From positions 1 through 64,000 of the forward strand of contig JANXCQ010000015.1 in assembly GCA_025060195.1 (NCBI GenBank): a stretch of DNA of 64,000 nucleotides, given 5' to 3'. The translations under genes were made by a program, and so were the position numbers. The DNA is from Gemmatales bacterium. Lineage in GTDB: Bacteria > Planctomycetota > Planctomycetia > Gemmatales > HRBIN36. This document shows, piece by piece, positions 19,477 to 29,066 of this stretch. Below the pieces are notes generated by a model that saw only the letters and a list, made by a program, of their open reading frames with translations, made no database searches and was not told where the DNA came from. Within the stretch, counting starts at the first letter, position 1; each line of letters begins with the position of its first letter.

Positions 19477-21177
19477 TCATTGCTCGTGCTCCGGGATGTT
19501 CGTATGAGCCATATTAGCGCCCCAAGCATACCAACCCGTGAACTTGGGATTACCTGTATCCACACAAACAAGCTGGCCGTCAGTGGTACCGACATAAATA
19601 CGTCCCTGATAAATGATGGGCTGAGCACGAATCGGGGCGCCAACTCGATAGCGCTGCACTATCTTGCCGCTTTGCGGATCCACCTGCCACACTTCCCCGC
19701 TCAAGGTCGCGAGAAAGATTTGACCGCCGGCTGCCGCGGGGGGTGCGGCTAAGTGCCCACCTTGCTTCGCGAGATCCCCTTCCAATTTGAGGCGCCAACG
19801 CTCTTGGCCGTTACGGGAATCGACGCAGGTCAACACGTCACCCATATTGCTCAGCAGCATTCCTTGAAACGGCAGAATGCGAGAACCTTGGAAGCTCTGC
19901 ATGATAAAGACTCCTGCCTGACCGATATTTTCTAAAGCTGCTTGTGGGTTAGCCTCTACAGGCGCGCCACCGGCAAAACCATTGGCTTCATCCAAAGACA
20001 ATCCAAAACTGGCTAAATCAGCTTGGCGTTGCACGTTGGCGTCCAAATAGGGAGCGAACTGCTTAGCGGCTATCAGCCACTCGTTTTTGTTCAGTTGGTT
20101 TTGACCCACAATTTGCTCCGCCACCCGATTACCAGTTTCGGTAACACGCTGAGTTACCAGAATATTCTGACCCACGACCACGGGAGCCGAAGTCGCACGA
20201 GCCGCATGCGCACTGAGGATCGTGCCATCCTGCTTACGGAAACGATAGACTGTCCCCGCAAATGAGGTTACATAAATTTCATCGCCCACGATCACAGGAG
20301 CCGACATTACGTCGCTATCCAGCCAGCGCTGCCAGAGGATTTTTCCTGTCTTGAGTTCTAAGGCAATCAGAGCATGCGAGGCGTTAGGTACAGATTTGTT
20401 GGGGGCCTCAGCATCGTTTGGTCTTTGCCCGAGAGCATGTTGACGACATGGGTATGAGGTGTAAACAATGCCATCCGAGATCGCCGGTGTGCTCGTTAGA
20501 GGATCGCCGAGCCAATAAGACCAGATATGTTCTCCCGTATCAGCGTTCAGAGCGAATAGGGTACATGACTCGGTATTGAACACAACGATCCCATCGCTAC
20601 ACACCGCCGACGAAGGCCCATCGTCGCTAAGGTCGACCGCCCAAATCGGTTGGCCTGTTTACGCATCGAAACAATAGTACTCACGGCTCCGAAAGCCCCC
20701 GCTTACATACAACTTCCCTTGATACACGGTGGGCGTAGGAATCGGAGCTCTGGAGGGAAACTTGATAAGAAATCCATTCTTAGTCCTCGTGACCATGCTA
20801 GGGTCAAGGGTTTTTCTCTGAACGTGTCCCGAACGAAACCGCTTAGGGGGTTCTGCATATTTCGGCGAATTGATTTCTTGCACGCGGGCCGTAATGTCGT
20901 CCCCTAGGACTGCCGTGGTACTTGCCGTCGGAAGTTTCCATTCTTCCGAACTACTCAGCGCCGCAGAAGACGTCTCCCCTGTCCCACTATCGTTTGTCGA
21001 CAATTTGTCCGTGGCACCGCTGTCCGGTAACTCTGATGAAGTTATTTCGGCGGATTCCGGCAACCGCGGCTGCTCGAGTGCTTGACGAATTAGTAATGTG
21101 CCAGCGACTAAAGTTATTAAAGCAATCGAAGTGACGCCTAAAGCTGCTAACATTTTTCGCGACCTGCGACCGTTCAT
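19477..21177 (-). pseudogene. membrane-anchored PQQ-type beta-propeller protein, interrupted by one in-frame TAA
   Basis: The frame runs 566 codons from the ATG at 21177 (GGAGG upstream) to the stop at 19477, broken only by a TAA at 20661-20659 (codon 173). The N-terminus (to about residue 32) is one transmembrane anchor, then an acidic Ser/Thr-rich linker, then PQQ-like blades (for example LNADTGEHIWSYWLGDPL, ALELKTGKILWQRW, CVDSRNGQERWRLKLEGDL). Around the stop the translation reads YYCFDA-stop-TGQPIWAVDL; in such repeats that position is normally a residue such as Lys in FDAKTG. No other lesion exists, so this is a recent nonsense mutation, a sequence error, or readthrough. Translation from the GTG at 20604 would give a 375-residue fragment without the anchor. 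Confidence 0.8.
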
Positions 21178-21408
21178 AACCTAGCCTCCGCAGTATTTTC
21201 ACATCAATTGGCCTTTAAGAATTCTATGGAAGGTGAACCGCGCAGACAATAAAGTACGTTCGGTGAAGATTAGGATCAACCGCGCCCCTTCAGTAATACT
21301 GAGATTGAAGAAACTATTACATTATGCGGCAAGGTTACGAAAAACCCCTGTGTTGGCCGGCCTAAGATGCTCAGCAATTCTTCACTGATACGTTAGTTCG
21401 CCAGCTGG

Positions 21409-22704
21409 CTATTTCACCGCGAAGCAGAAAATTGTGTCCTGGTCGCGGATGTAAAGTCGGCCATTCGCCAGCACAGGGTGTGGCCAGGTGGGGCGACCAC
21501 TGCGCTGTGGCAAATTAAAGCGGGCCAGTTCGCGGTATCCCGCTGGTGTCGCCTCGACTAGTCCTACTACGCCAGTTTCACTCAAAACAAATAGGAGGCC
21601 GTCGGCGTACACGAGCGAACCTTTCCCCACGCTGCGATTTTTCCACATCACCTCTCCCGTTTCCCATTTGAGGCAGGTCAACACGCTACTATCGTAGCCG
21701 TATATATAGCCATCCACTAAAACATAACCGCCATGGTGATTCTTGAAATTCTTATTGAAATAAACCTCCTCGGCTCGACCTTCGGGAGTCAATCTTAGTA
21801 AAGCGCAGCCCGTTCCGTAGTCCGAACTATAAAAGATATGATTATCGTGAAATATAGGGGTCGCAATATTGGCCGTTGAATTAGCAACTTTATTGTAGCG
21901 CCATAAGAACTGGCCGTCTCGCAACCGACAAGCGTACGCGCCGCGATCAGTAAAGGTAGCCACCTGTTCTAAGTTTCCCACACGGAAAAATATCGGCGAG
22001 GCATAGCCCGGAGCTTCTCGACCTTTCTGATTAGGGTCTTTACTCGTCCATATAGTCTGGCCATTGCGCTTGTCTAACGCGACCATAGTCGCTTTATTAC
22101 CCCCAGGCGTTACGATTACCCATTCACCTACTACCAGTGGTGACTCACTGATTCCCCAGCCGATGTTATAAGAGTCAAACTCCTTGAGGATGTTTTTGCG
22201 CCAAACCGTGCTCCCATCACTAAGTCGCAAACAGGCTAAGTCCCCGCTAGCGCCTAAGGCATAGACTAAGTCGCCGTCAATAGTCGGTGTACATCGCGGT
22301 CCGTCGCCATAGCTGTTTCGGTAAGCGGGCCCATTAACCACGGACCATAGCCGTTGCCCTGTGGTGACGTCGTAACAAATCACATATTCTTTCTCCTCCT
22401 TTTCATTGCCCAGGTTACCCATAGTGATCAGGCGTCCCCTACTAATACTCGGCCCACTATAACCGCGTCCCGCACCGCTGGCTTTCCAGACCAGGCGAGG
22501 CCCGTCCTTGGGCCAACTGCGTAAGAAACCTGTCTCACTAGATTTCCCATTTCGCTCGGGACCGCGCCACTGGGGCCAATCAAATGGTTGCGTTGGGAGA
22601 AGTCCAGGTTTTTGACTCGTTAATTCCTCGGAGCTAAATAACAGGCTTAATGCCGCGAGTGGACACACCATTCGCATAAACCGATAGCGGGCTAAGTGTC
22701 TCAT
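21409..22704 (-). CDS. secreted PQQ-like beta-propeller repeat protein
   Basis: A 431-residue protein with a signal peptide (MRHLARYRFMRMVCPLAALSL) and then FDWPQWRGPERNGKS, the opening typical of planctomycete outer-compartment propeller proteins. Repeats follow: CYDVTTGQRLWSVV, RLSDGSTVWRKN, ALDKRNGQTIWTSKD, RLRDGQFLWRYN, KWETGEVMWKN. These are eight-blade PQQ-type blades; in this group real PQQ binding is usually not established. It is upstream of the interrupted propeller gene on the same strand with 231 bases between. It is intact. Confidence 0.85.
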   Translation of the reverse strand: MRHLARYRFMRMVCPLAALSLLFSSEELTSQKPGLLPTQPFDWPQWRGPERNGKSSETGFLRSWPKDGPRLVWKASGAGRGYSGPSISRGRLITMGNLGNEKEEKEYVICYDVTTGQRLWSVVNGPAYRNSYGDGPRCTPTIDGDLVYALGASGDLACLRLSDGSTVWRKNILKEFDSYNIGWGISESPLVVGEWVIVTPGGNKATMVALDKRNGQTIWTSKDPNQKGREAPGYASPIFFRVGNLEQVATFTDRGAYACRLRDGQFLWRYNKVANSTANIATPIFHDNHIFYSSDYGTGCALLRLTPEGRAEEVYFNKNFKNHHGGYVLVDGYIYGYDSSVLTCLKWETGEVMWKNRSVGKGSLVYADGLLFVLSETGVVGLVEATPAGYRELARFNLPQRSGRPTWPHPVLANGRLYIRDQDTIFCFAVK

Positions 22705-23041
22705 AGGGAGGCTCTCCTTATAAGCTAGGCGGGATTAATAGGTAGCAGATAGTACCGTCTCAGGGACTGAAGCTATGCCTAACTCATTGGTTTGGCGGGA
22801 GTTTTAGTTATTATATGCCTATCTGGGGGTAACCGTATAGAGTACCACGATGTTCACCATTAGCTCGAGTAACATAACGATCATTAGAGCAAGCCAGCGG
22901 GCTTGTCGTTCGCACGACCGACCTCCGGAGAACGATTAGTTCGAGCAGCATACATATCATGAGAGCGATGGCAGAATGGGAAACATGTACGGTGATTAGT
23001 CAGCACATATATAGGTAGAAATCACGGCGGATCGCAGGACG
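22705..23041. other. gap containing an imperfect direct repeat
   Basis: No gene seen. A 32-base imperfect direct repeat is present (22859-22890 and 22935-22966; 25 of 32 positions match by eye). Read on the minus strand, both copies translate to a similar hydrophobic peptide (MI-V/C-MLLEL), but the 76-base period is out of frame. Confidence 0.45.
22859..22966. repeat. imperfect direct repeat, two copies of about 32 bases
   Basis: Copy 1 at 22859-22890 and copy 2 at 22935-22966 share ATTAG, TCGAG, CATA, ATCAT and AGAGC blocks in the same order. The copies are 76 bases apart. Origin unknown. Confidence 0.45.
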
Positions 23042-25258
23042 TTATCGGGCAAGGAAACGGGTGATGTCCATGGTGGTGGCAATAATAAGCAGTAAGAGAA
23101 GCAGTACCAAGCCCAATAAGCCTGCGTATTCAATCACGCGGCGACTCACAGGACGACCGCGCAACTTTTCGATGATGAGAAAGACCATGTGCCCGCCATC
23201 TAACAAGGGGATGGGTAAGAAGTTGATCACAGCTAAGTTGATGCTGATAACGCCTAGGAACCAGACGAAGTAATTGAAGCCTAGACTGGCCATTTCGTAG
23301 CCCATGCCGACAATGCCCGCTGGTCCGCTGAGTAAACGTATCGAGATGTCGCCGGTGAATAAGTTCTTCAGTGTCAGGTAGATGTTAACCACCATGCGGT
23401 GGGTGTCGCGGAGTCCGAGATAGATGGCTTGCCAGGGGTTGGCAGCATGATGGATGATCTTTTCTCGGTCGCGAATGAGGCCGCGGTCGGGATTGAACCA
23501 ATTTGGCATGGGTTGCGCTAGCAGGCGTACCCTTTTCACGATCGGTCCTTCTTCACTGGGAATCTGCGCCGTTAGAACTACTTCGGGGCTTACTAGGGTG
23601 CCTTGTAATGACCAGAACAAGTAGGGCCAAGCGACGGCGTCCGCCTGGGTCTCATCGTCGCTGAAACGATAGGTCGCGCCGCGCCAATGGTTGGGGTATC
23701 GAAGCGAGCGATCTTGCAACTCGATCTGAGTAAATCTGGTTCCCGCGGGCAGACGCAGAGGTTGATGGGTTTCGGCGTCGGTAGCGTGGAATTTTTGGGA
23801 ATCGAGATCTTCGGCTAAGATTGGTTCAACGCGACAGGTAATGCCAAGGGCGGGAATCGGCCACGGGGCGAGTGGTCGAGATGGGGCATACTCCCACCAC
23901 GAGGGCTTCTCGGCCACCGGTCGCACGGGAACGATTAGTTGCGTTTGCCCGCGCCGCACGCTGAGGCGTAAGGTTTGACCTGCGAGCGCTTCCAGACGCT
24001 CGGGGAGTCGAAAGGGATCGCCCACGGGCTGATCATTAATGGCCACGATCAAGTCGCCGACTTGTAGTTGAGTCTCCGAGATGCAGGCTTCTTGAGTCGT
24101 GGGATTGACTGAAACGATGGGCCCTAACTGCAGGCTCAGACCTAACCACCGCACGGGATTGGGAGGGACTTCCAGCGAGATGGTTTCGTTCGTATCCGGG
24201 CGCCAGAGCTGAAACGCCACCGGCTCACTACGCAGGCGATAAAGCACGCGATTCGCTTGACGCAAGGCGCGAACGCGCAGCTCGGCATCTTCATGTTGGT
24301 ATTCGTTAGGCGAAATGAAAGGATACTCGGCGCCGTCGGTCACCTTGCGGACTCCTAAGAGAACATCGCCAGAACGAAAGCCCTTTTGCGCTGCGGGACT
24401 TTCTGGGTAAACAGGCTCAGCTTCGTCAATATCTAAGCGAGCCAGTCGCAGCCCCGGCATCGGGCCGAGCCCCAGCAGGGGACGCTGATCGTGGGGCAAT
24501 TTTCTGGGCACGAGATGAGCTTCTCGCACCTCGCCGCCAGGCGTTTGCCATTGCAAGTAGATGGGTGTAACATCAGCGCGGGCTGTAGCGCTGGCAAACA
24601 TTAGGTCTTCGAATGCGGGTCTCGTATTGCGGTTCACTTGAAGGACGAGCGAACCGGGTTCTAATCCCGCCTGATCAGCTCGCGAGCCTGGCTCGACATA
24701 ACCAACCAAGGGCAAGACTTCGCTCTTACCGGCCATATAGGCATAGACGAAGCAACCCGCTCCTAAGAGCAGGTTCATGATCACGCCTGCTGAAATGATG
24801 AGCATGCGTTGGCCGACGGGTTTATTCTGATAAGCTCGCGGATTATTCAGCACTTCGGGATCAGCCTGTTCGCCAGGTAGCTCGCCTAGCATCTTCACGT
24901 AACCACCTAACGGAATCCAAGCCACTTTGTAGAAGGTTTCTCCCTTGCGGAAGGAGAGTCCGGGAATGGGTGGGCCAAAACCGATGCTGAACGTTTCCAC
25001 GTGAACGTCGCACCATTTGGCCGCGAGGAAATGCCCTAGTTCGTGGAGAAAAATCACGAGCGTTAGTCCACCAGCTAACAGCGCAGCGTTGGTCAGGCTC
25101 TGAAGTAACTGGGGCCAGCTTTTGCCATAGAGCCACCACGCCAGTAAGCCAATAGCCAAGCCGGCTATCAGCCACCCCGTGAAACTGGCTTTGCGAGGCG
25201 ACTCAGCTTTCAGCGAAGCGGCAGCAGGGGCAGAATTATCGTTTAGCGCTTGAGCCAA
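23042..25258 (-). CDS. rseP: site-2 intramembrane metalloprotease, RseP family (long form)
   Basis: A 738-residue M50 protease that cuts membrane-spanning regulators. A transmembrane segment (29-44) precedes the zinc motif HELGH (72-76) inside a membrane helix, then GGYVKMLGE. The second metal-site motif LLDGGH is at 685-690, near the C-terminal membrane segments. Between them lie two recognisable PDZ-like regions (SPAAQKGFRSGDVLLGV; VGDLIVAINDQPVGDP) and extra sequence, making it about 290 residues longer than the E. coli protein. The start is a TTG at 25258 with AGGAGG 7 bases upstream. It overlaps the end of dxr by 16 bases. Confidence 0.9.
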   Translation of the reverse strand: MAQALNDNSAPAAASLKAESPRKASFTGWLIAGLAIGLLAWWLYGKSWPQLLQSLTNAALLAGGLTLVIFLHELGHFLAAKWCDVHVETFSIGFGPPIPGLSFRKGETFYKVAWIPLGGYVKMLGELPGEQADPEVLNNPRAYQNKPVGQRMLIISAGVIMNLLLGAGCFVYAYMAGKSEVLPLVGYVEPGSRADQAGLEPGSLVLQVNRNTRPAFEDLMFASATARADVTPIYLQWQTPGGEVREAHLVPRKLPHDQRPLLGLGPMPGLRLARLDIDEAEPVYPESPAAQKGFRSGDVLLGVRKVTDGAEYPFISPNEYQHEDAELRVRALRQANRVLYRLRSEPVAFQLWRPDTNETISLEVPPNPVRWLGLSLQLGPIVSVNPTTQEACISETQLQVGDLIVAINDQPVGDPFRLPERLEALAGQTLRLSVRRGQTQLIVPVRPVAEKPSWWEYAPSRPLAPWPIPALGITCRVEPILAEDLDSQKFHATDAETHQPLRLPAGTRFTQIELQDRSLRYPNHWRGATYRFSDDETQADAVAWPYLFWSLQGTLVSPEVVLTAQIPSEEGPIVKRVRLLAQPMPNWFNPDRGLIRDREKIIHHAANPWQAIYLGLRDTHRMVVNIYLTLKNLFTGDISIRLLSGPAGIVGMGYEMASLGFNYFVWFLGVISINLAVINFLPIPLLDGGHMVFLIIEKLRGRPVSRRVIEYAGLLGLVLLLLLLIIATTMDITRFLAR

Positions 25259-26430
25259 CGGTGAGCCTCCTGTCGCGCCCAGCGGTCAGCCGCGAGGATA
25301 TCCTCGAGGGTATAAGTGGATGCGTCAGACGTGGGCTGCAGTGGTCGTTGCTGCATATAGGTGTTCACAATGTCGCGACACACACGGGGAATGTCTAAGA
25401 AGCGACAGCGTCCCTGTAGGAAGTATTCGACGGCCACTTCATTGGCCGCGTTGAGCACCGCCCCGCTCAGGCCCCCGTGCCGTGCTACCTCGTATCCCAA
25501 TTCTAGCGCTGGGAAAGTTGCTAAGTCAGGAGGTTCAAAGTGCAGGGCCCGCAGTGTCGACCAATCTAGACGTTGGGCAGGTCCGGGACACCGTTGCGGA
25601 TACAACAAGGCATATTGAATGGGCAAGCGCATGTCCGGGGGCGACAGTTGGGCAAATACGGCGCCATCCCGCATTTCCACTAATCCGTGCACGATGGATT
25701 CGGGGTGGATCTGAACAAGAATCTGCTCAGGCGCCACGTTAAAAAGCCAACGAGCCTCGATGATTTCCAAGGCCTTGTTCATCAGTGTCGCGGAATCAAT
25801 GGTGATTTTCGGCCCCATGTGCCAAGTGGGATGGTTCAGGGCCTGAGCCACGGTTACATTTTCAAGTTCCGCTCGGGTCTTACCGCGGAACGGTCCGCCG
25901 CTGGCCGTCAATATGATACGGGATACTTCCTCCGGATTTCGTCCTTGCAATAGTTGGAAAATGGCACTGTGCTCGCTATCGACAGGAAGAATCTGGGCAT
26001 GGCATTCTTGGGCACGCCGTAATAGTAAAGGGCCCGCCAACACTAAGGCTTCCTTGTTGGCTAAGGCCACGATCTTGCCTGCTTCCACCGCCGACCAGGC
26101 TCCCAGGAGACCCGCAGCGCCGACAATGGCTACTAACACCAGGTCCACGCTGGGTTCTTGGGCCAACTCTCGTAGCGCTGATTCTCCGAAGCGTAATTCT
26201 GCGGGGTGAAAAGTCTCTGCCGGAACGTGCTCGCGCAACGTCTCATCGGTCAACACAGCCCAACGCGGCGCGAACTGCCGAACTTGTTCCCATAACAAGC
26301 GGGCGTTTCGCCGCGCCGCCAACCCCACAAGCTCTATGCGTTCGGGAAATTTAGCGACAACCTCTAAGGCGTTTCTGCCGATGGAACCCGTCGAACCAAG
26401 TATGACAAGACGTCGCTTCTGGCTGACCAT
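25243..26430 (-). CDS. dxr: 1-deoxy-D-xylulose 5-phosphate reductoisomerase
   Basis: A 395-residue NADPH enzyme that makes 2-C-methyl-D-erythritol 4-phosphate in the non-mevalonate isoprenoid pathway. GSTGSIG (12-18) binds NADPH, with LANKEALV, PVDSEHSAIFQ and IDSATLMNKALEIIEA as further core motifs. I use the ATG at 26430 because the Rossmann strand begins there; a TTG start at 26463 would add 11 residues and has no SD. serS ends 41 bases upstream, and rseP overlaps the end by 16 bases. A dxr-rseP pair is common in bacteria. Confidence 0.94.
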   Translation of the reverse strand: MVSQKRRLVILGSTGSIGRNALEVVAKFPERIELVGLAARRNARLLWEQVRQFAPRWAVLTDETLREHVPAETFHPAELRFGESALRELAQEPSVDLVLVAIVGAAGLLGAWSAVEAGKIVALANKEALVLAGPLLLRRAQECHAQILPVDSEHSAIFQLLQGRNPEEVSRIILTASGGPFRGKTRAELENVTVAQALNHPTWHMGPKITIDSATLMNKALEIIEARWLFNVAPEQILVQIHPESIVHGLVEMRDGAVFAQLSPPDMRLPIQYALLYPQRCPGPAQRLDWSTLRALHFEPPDLATFPALELGYEVARHGGLSGAVLNAANEVAVEYFLQGRCRFLDIPRVCRDIVNTYMQQRPLQPTSDASTYTLEDILAADRWARQEAHRWLKR

Positions 26431-26471
26431 AGCAAGGACGGACGGCTCCGCGCCGATATCCAAAAAGAGGC

Positions 26472-27749
26472 TTAGGGCCCAATGACTTCTTTGCCGACCC
26501 AGGGGCGTAGCACTTCGGGGACGACCACGGCGCCATCGCTACGCTGATAGTTTTCGAGAATGGCAACGATGGCACGGCTGGTAGCGATAGCTGTACCGTT
26601 TAGGGTATGGACGAACCGTGTTCCTTTTTGGCCTGAGGGTCGGTAGCGGATGTTAAGTCGGCGGGCTTGATAATCCGTACAATTCGAGGTGCTGGTGACC
26701 TCGGCGTACTCCCCATGTTCCCCGCGTCCTGGCATCCAGGCTTCTAAGTCGAACTTGCGGTAGGCAGGGCCTCCTAATTCGCCTGTGCACGTGTCCACCA
26801 CGCGATAAGGCAGCCCGAGCCCTTGGAACAATTTTTCCTCCAAGCGGAGCAACTCTTGATGCCAATGTTCGCTTTGCTCAGGGACACAAAAGACGAACAT
26901 TTCCACTTTGGTGAACTGGTGGACACGAAATAAACCACGGGCTTCCCGTCCTGGTGCGCCCGCTTCGGTACGAAAACAGTGGGATAGGCCTACGTAGCGA
27001 ATCGGCAACTGGCTCTCTTCGAGTAGCTGATCCCGATGCATACCGCCGAGCGTGATTTCCGCCGTGGCGATAAGACACAAATCTGTGTCGGCCACGCTAT
27101 AAATCTGCGTTTCGGGACCTCGGGGAAGAAAGCCGATACCTTCCACCACTTCCGCTTTCGCCAAGTCGGGAGTAATTACCGGTGTGAACCCCTCAGCTAT
27201 CAAAGTTTGGAATGCATAATGCACAAGTGCCAACTCCAACAACACGGCTTCATTTTTAAGGAAGTAAAACTTGGGGCCGCTCACTGCCGAGCCCGCTTCG
27301 AAATCCACTAAGTCGAGTTTCTCGGCGAGAGTTACATGATCTTTGGGACGAAAGGAGAAGCGTGGGGGCTCCCCCCAGGTGCGCAGCACACGGTTATCTT
27401 CCGGACGCGAACCCACAGGAGCATCGGGATGGGTCAGGTTGGGGATGGTGCATAACACGTAGCGTAGATCTTGCTCGACTTGACGTAGCTGATTTTCAAG
27501 CTCCGCTACTTGGGCCCGCAGTTGCCGACCTTCCTCGATCAGCGCTTGGCGCTTCTCAGCATCTTTCTCGCGACTGGTTTGCTTTTGCAATTCGTTCTGA
27601 CGTTGGTGGAGCGCTTGCACCCGCCGCGCTAACTCTCTCCGCTGATGGTACAGAGCCACGGCACGATCCACGTCGGCCTGAACCTGCCGACGGCGGCAGT
27701 TCTCCTTGACCAATTCCGCGTTTTCCGCGACGAATTGTGGGTCGAGCAT
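26472..27749 (-). CDS. serS: seryl-tRNA synthetase
   Basis: A 425-residue class II enzyme that charges tRNA-Ser. The N-terminal long coiled-coil arm (about 28-100, rich in Arg/Glu/Gln) recognises the tRNA's extra arm. The catalytic domain has TAEI, motif 2 (HCFRTEAGAPGREARGLFR) followed by VHQFTKVEMF, and motif 3 (LNGTAIATSRAIVAILEN). Length is normal. It is the first gene of a minus-strand serS-dxr-rseP run. Confidence 0.95.
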   Translation of the reverse strand: MLDPQFVAENAELVKENCRRRQVQADVDRAVALYHQRRELARRVQALHQRQNELQKQTSREKDAEKRQALIEEGRQLRAQVAELENQLRQVEQDLRYVLCTIPNLTHPDAPVGSRPEDNRVLRTWGEPPRFSFRPKDHVTLAEKLDLVDFEAGSAVSGPKFYFLKNEAVLLELALVHYAFQTLIAEGFTPVITPDLAKAEVVEGIGFLPRGPETQIYSVADTDLCLIATAEITLGGMHRDQLLEESQLPIRYVGLSHCFRTEAGAPGREARGLFRVHQFTKVEMFVFCVPEQSEHWHQELLRLEEKLFQGLGLPYRVVDTCTGELGGPAYRKFDLEAWMPGRGEHGEYAEVTSTSNCTDYQARRLNIRYRPSGQKGTRFVHTLNGTAIATSRAIVAILENYQRSDGAVVVPEVLRPWVGKEVIGP

Positions 27750-27825
27750 GATAGAACACCTGCTGCGCTAATTCCGGAAGGCGAATCCGCGCCCCAATCA
27801 CCTAGCGAAATCCGCTGAGGCCCGG

Positions 27826-28974
27826 TCAGGGACGCTCCTCCAAAGGGACATACGCCCGGTCAGGTTTGCCGACATAGATTTGCTCTGGGCGGAAGATTCG
27901 GTTATTTTGCAGCTGTTCGAGCCAGTGCGCGAGCCAACCCGCGACACGGGAAATGGCGAAAATGGGCGTAAATAAATCTTTGGGAATCCCCAAGCTCATG
28001 TAGATGATCCCTGAATAAAAGTCCACATTGGGATAAATGCCCTTGGGTCCTAGTTCCTCGGCAGCGGCACGCTCGAGCTCGAGTGCGACATCATACAGCT
28101 TGGGTCGTCCCGTCTCTGCGAAGAGGTGTTCGGCTAATTCCTGTAACACGGTAGCGCGAGGATCTTTGACTTTGTACACACGATGCCCAAAACCCATGAT
28201 TTTCCGCTTTTTGGCTAAGGCTTCCTTCAACCAGGGACGAACGTTTTCGACACTGCCGATCTCTTCGAGCATGTCTAACACTTGTTCGTTCGCGCCGCCA
28301 TGTAAGGGACCGGTGAGTGCTCCGATCGCGGCACTGACAACGGTGTAAGGATCGGCCAAGGTAGAGGCGGCCACTCGCCCCGCAAAAGTGCTGGCGTTCA
28401 TGGTATGCTCGGCATGCAAAATGAAACAGGCGTCCAAAACCTTCCGGATCGCGGGGGAAGGTTCCCGCTCGAACAGCATCCAATAAAAATTACCCGCATG
28501 GTCGAGGTCGTCCCGCGGGGGCAAATCGTCATCGCCGTTCCGCAACCGGTGAAACGCCGCCACAATCGTTGGCATTTTCGCGAGAATACGAATCACCGAT
28601 TCCCAATTCGTCGGCGCATGGGAAACATCCCTGGCAGGATAAAACATGCCCAGGGCTGCTACCGCTGCCTGTAACGCACCCATCGGGTGCCCCGTTTCGG
28701 GCAAGCATTTCAACAGGTCGCGGAGCCGATATTTGATGCGGCGATGACTTCGTAATTGGCGATCAAAATCAGCCAACTCCCGCTGGGTGGGTAATTCCCC
28801 CCGCAGTAACAGCCAGGCTACTTCCTCGTAGCAGCTTTTGCGAGCCAATTCCTCCACCGCATACCCGCGGTAGCTCAATCGAGCTCGTTTGCCGTCAATA
28901 AAACTGATGGCGGACTCTGCGACGGGGACACCTTCCAACCCCGGTCGCAAGGGTATCATTCCCTCGCCGGCCAT
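27826..28974 (-). CDS. gltA: citrate synthase
   Basis: A 382-residue enzyme that condenses oxaloacetate and acetyl-CoA in the TCA cycle. Motifs: ISFIDGKRARLSYRGY at the start, HAEHTMNAST (first catalytic His), GPLHGGANE (second His), and GFGHRVYKVKDPRA with the arginines that bind citrate. The length and PLRPGLEGVPV start fit the short, Gram-positive/archaeal-type citrate synthase rather than the long E. coli NADH-regulated type. I choose the ATG at 28974 with AAGGG 8 bases upstream; a start at 29079 would overlap lutC and add 35 unconserved residues. A methylcitrate synthase role cannot be ruled out. Confidence 0.9.
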   Translation of the reverse strand: MAGEGMIPLRPGLEGVPVAESAISFIDGKRARLSYRGYAVEELARKSCYEEVAWLLLRGELPTQRELADFDRQLRSHRRIKYRLRDLLKCLPETGHPMGALQAAVAALGMFYPARDVSHAPTNWESVIRILAKMPTIVAAFHRLRNGDDDLPPRDDLDHAGNFYWMLFEREPSPAIRKVLDACFILHAEHTMNASTFAGRVAASTLADPYTVVSAAIGALTGPLHGGANEQVLDMLEEIGSVENVRPWLKEALAKKRKIMGFGHRVYKVKDPRATVLQELAEHLFAETGRPKLYDVALELERAAAEELGPKGIYPNVDFYSGIIYMSLGIPKDLFTPIFAISRVAGWLAHWLEQLQNNRIFRPEQIYVGKPDRAYVPLEERP

Positions 28975-29066
28975 GCACTTTACCCTTGTGCTGGCAATGG
29001 ATCCAAGAAATCGGGATGCCCCTATTTGTATAAGGGCAAGCCTGTTAAGCAAGCGCCGCTTCGGCG

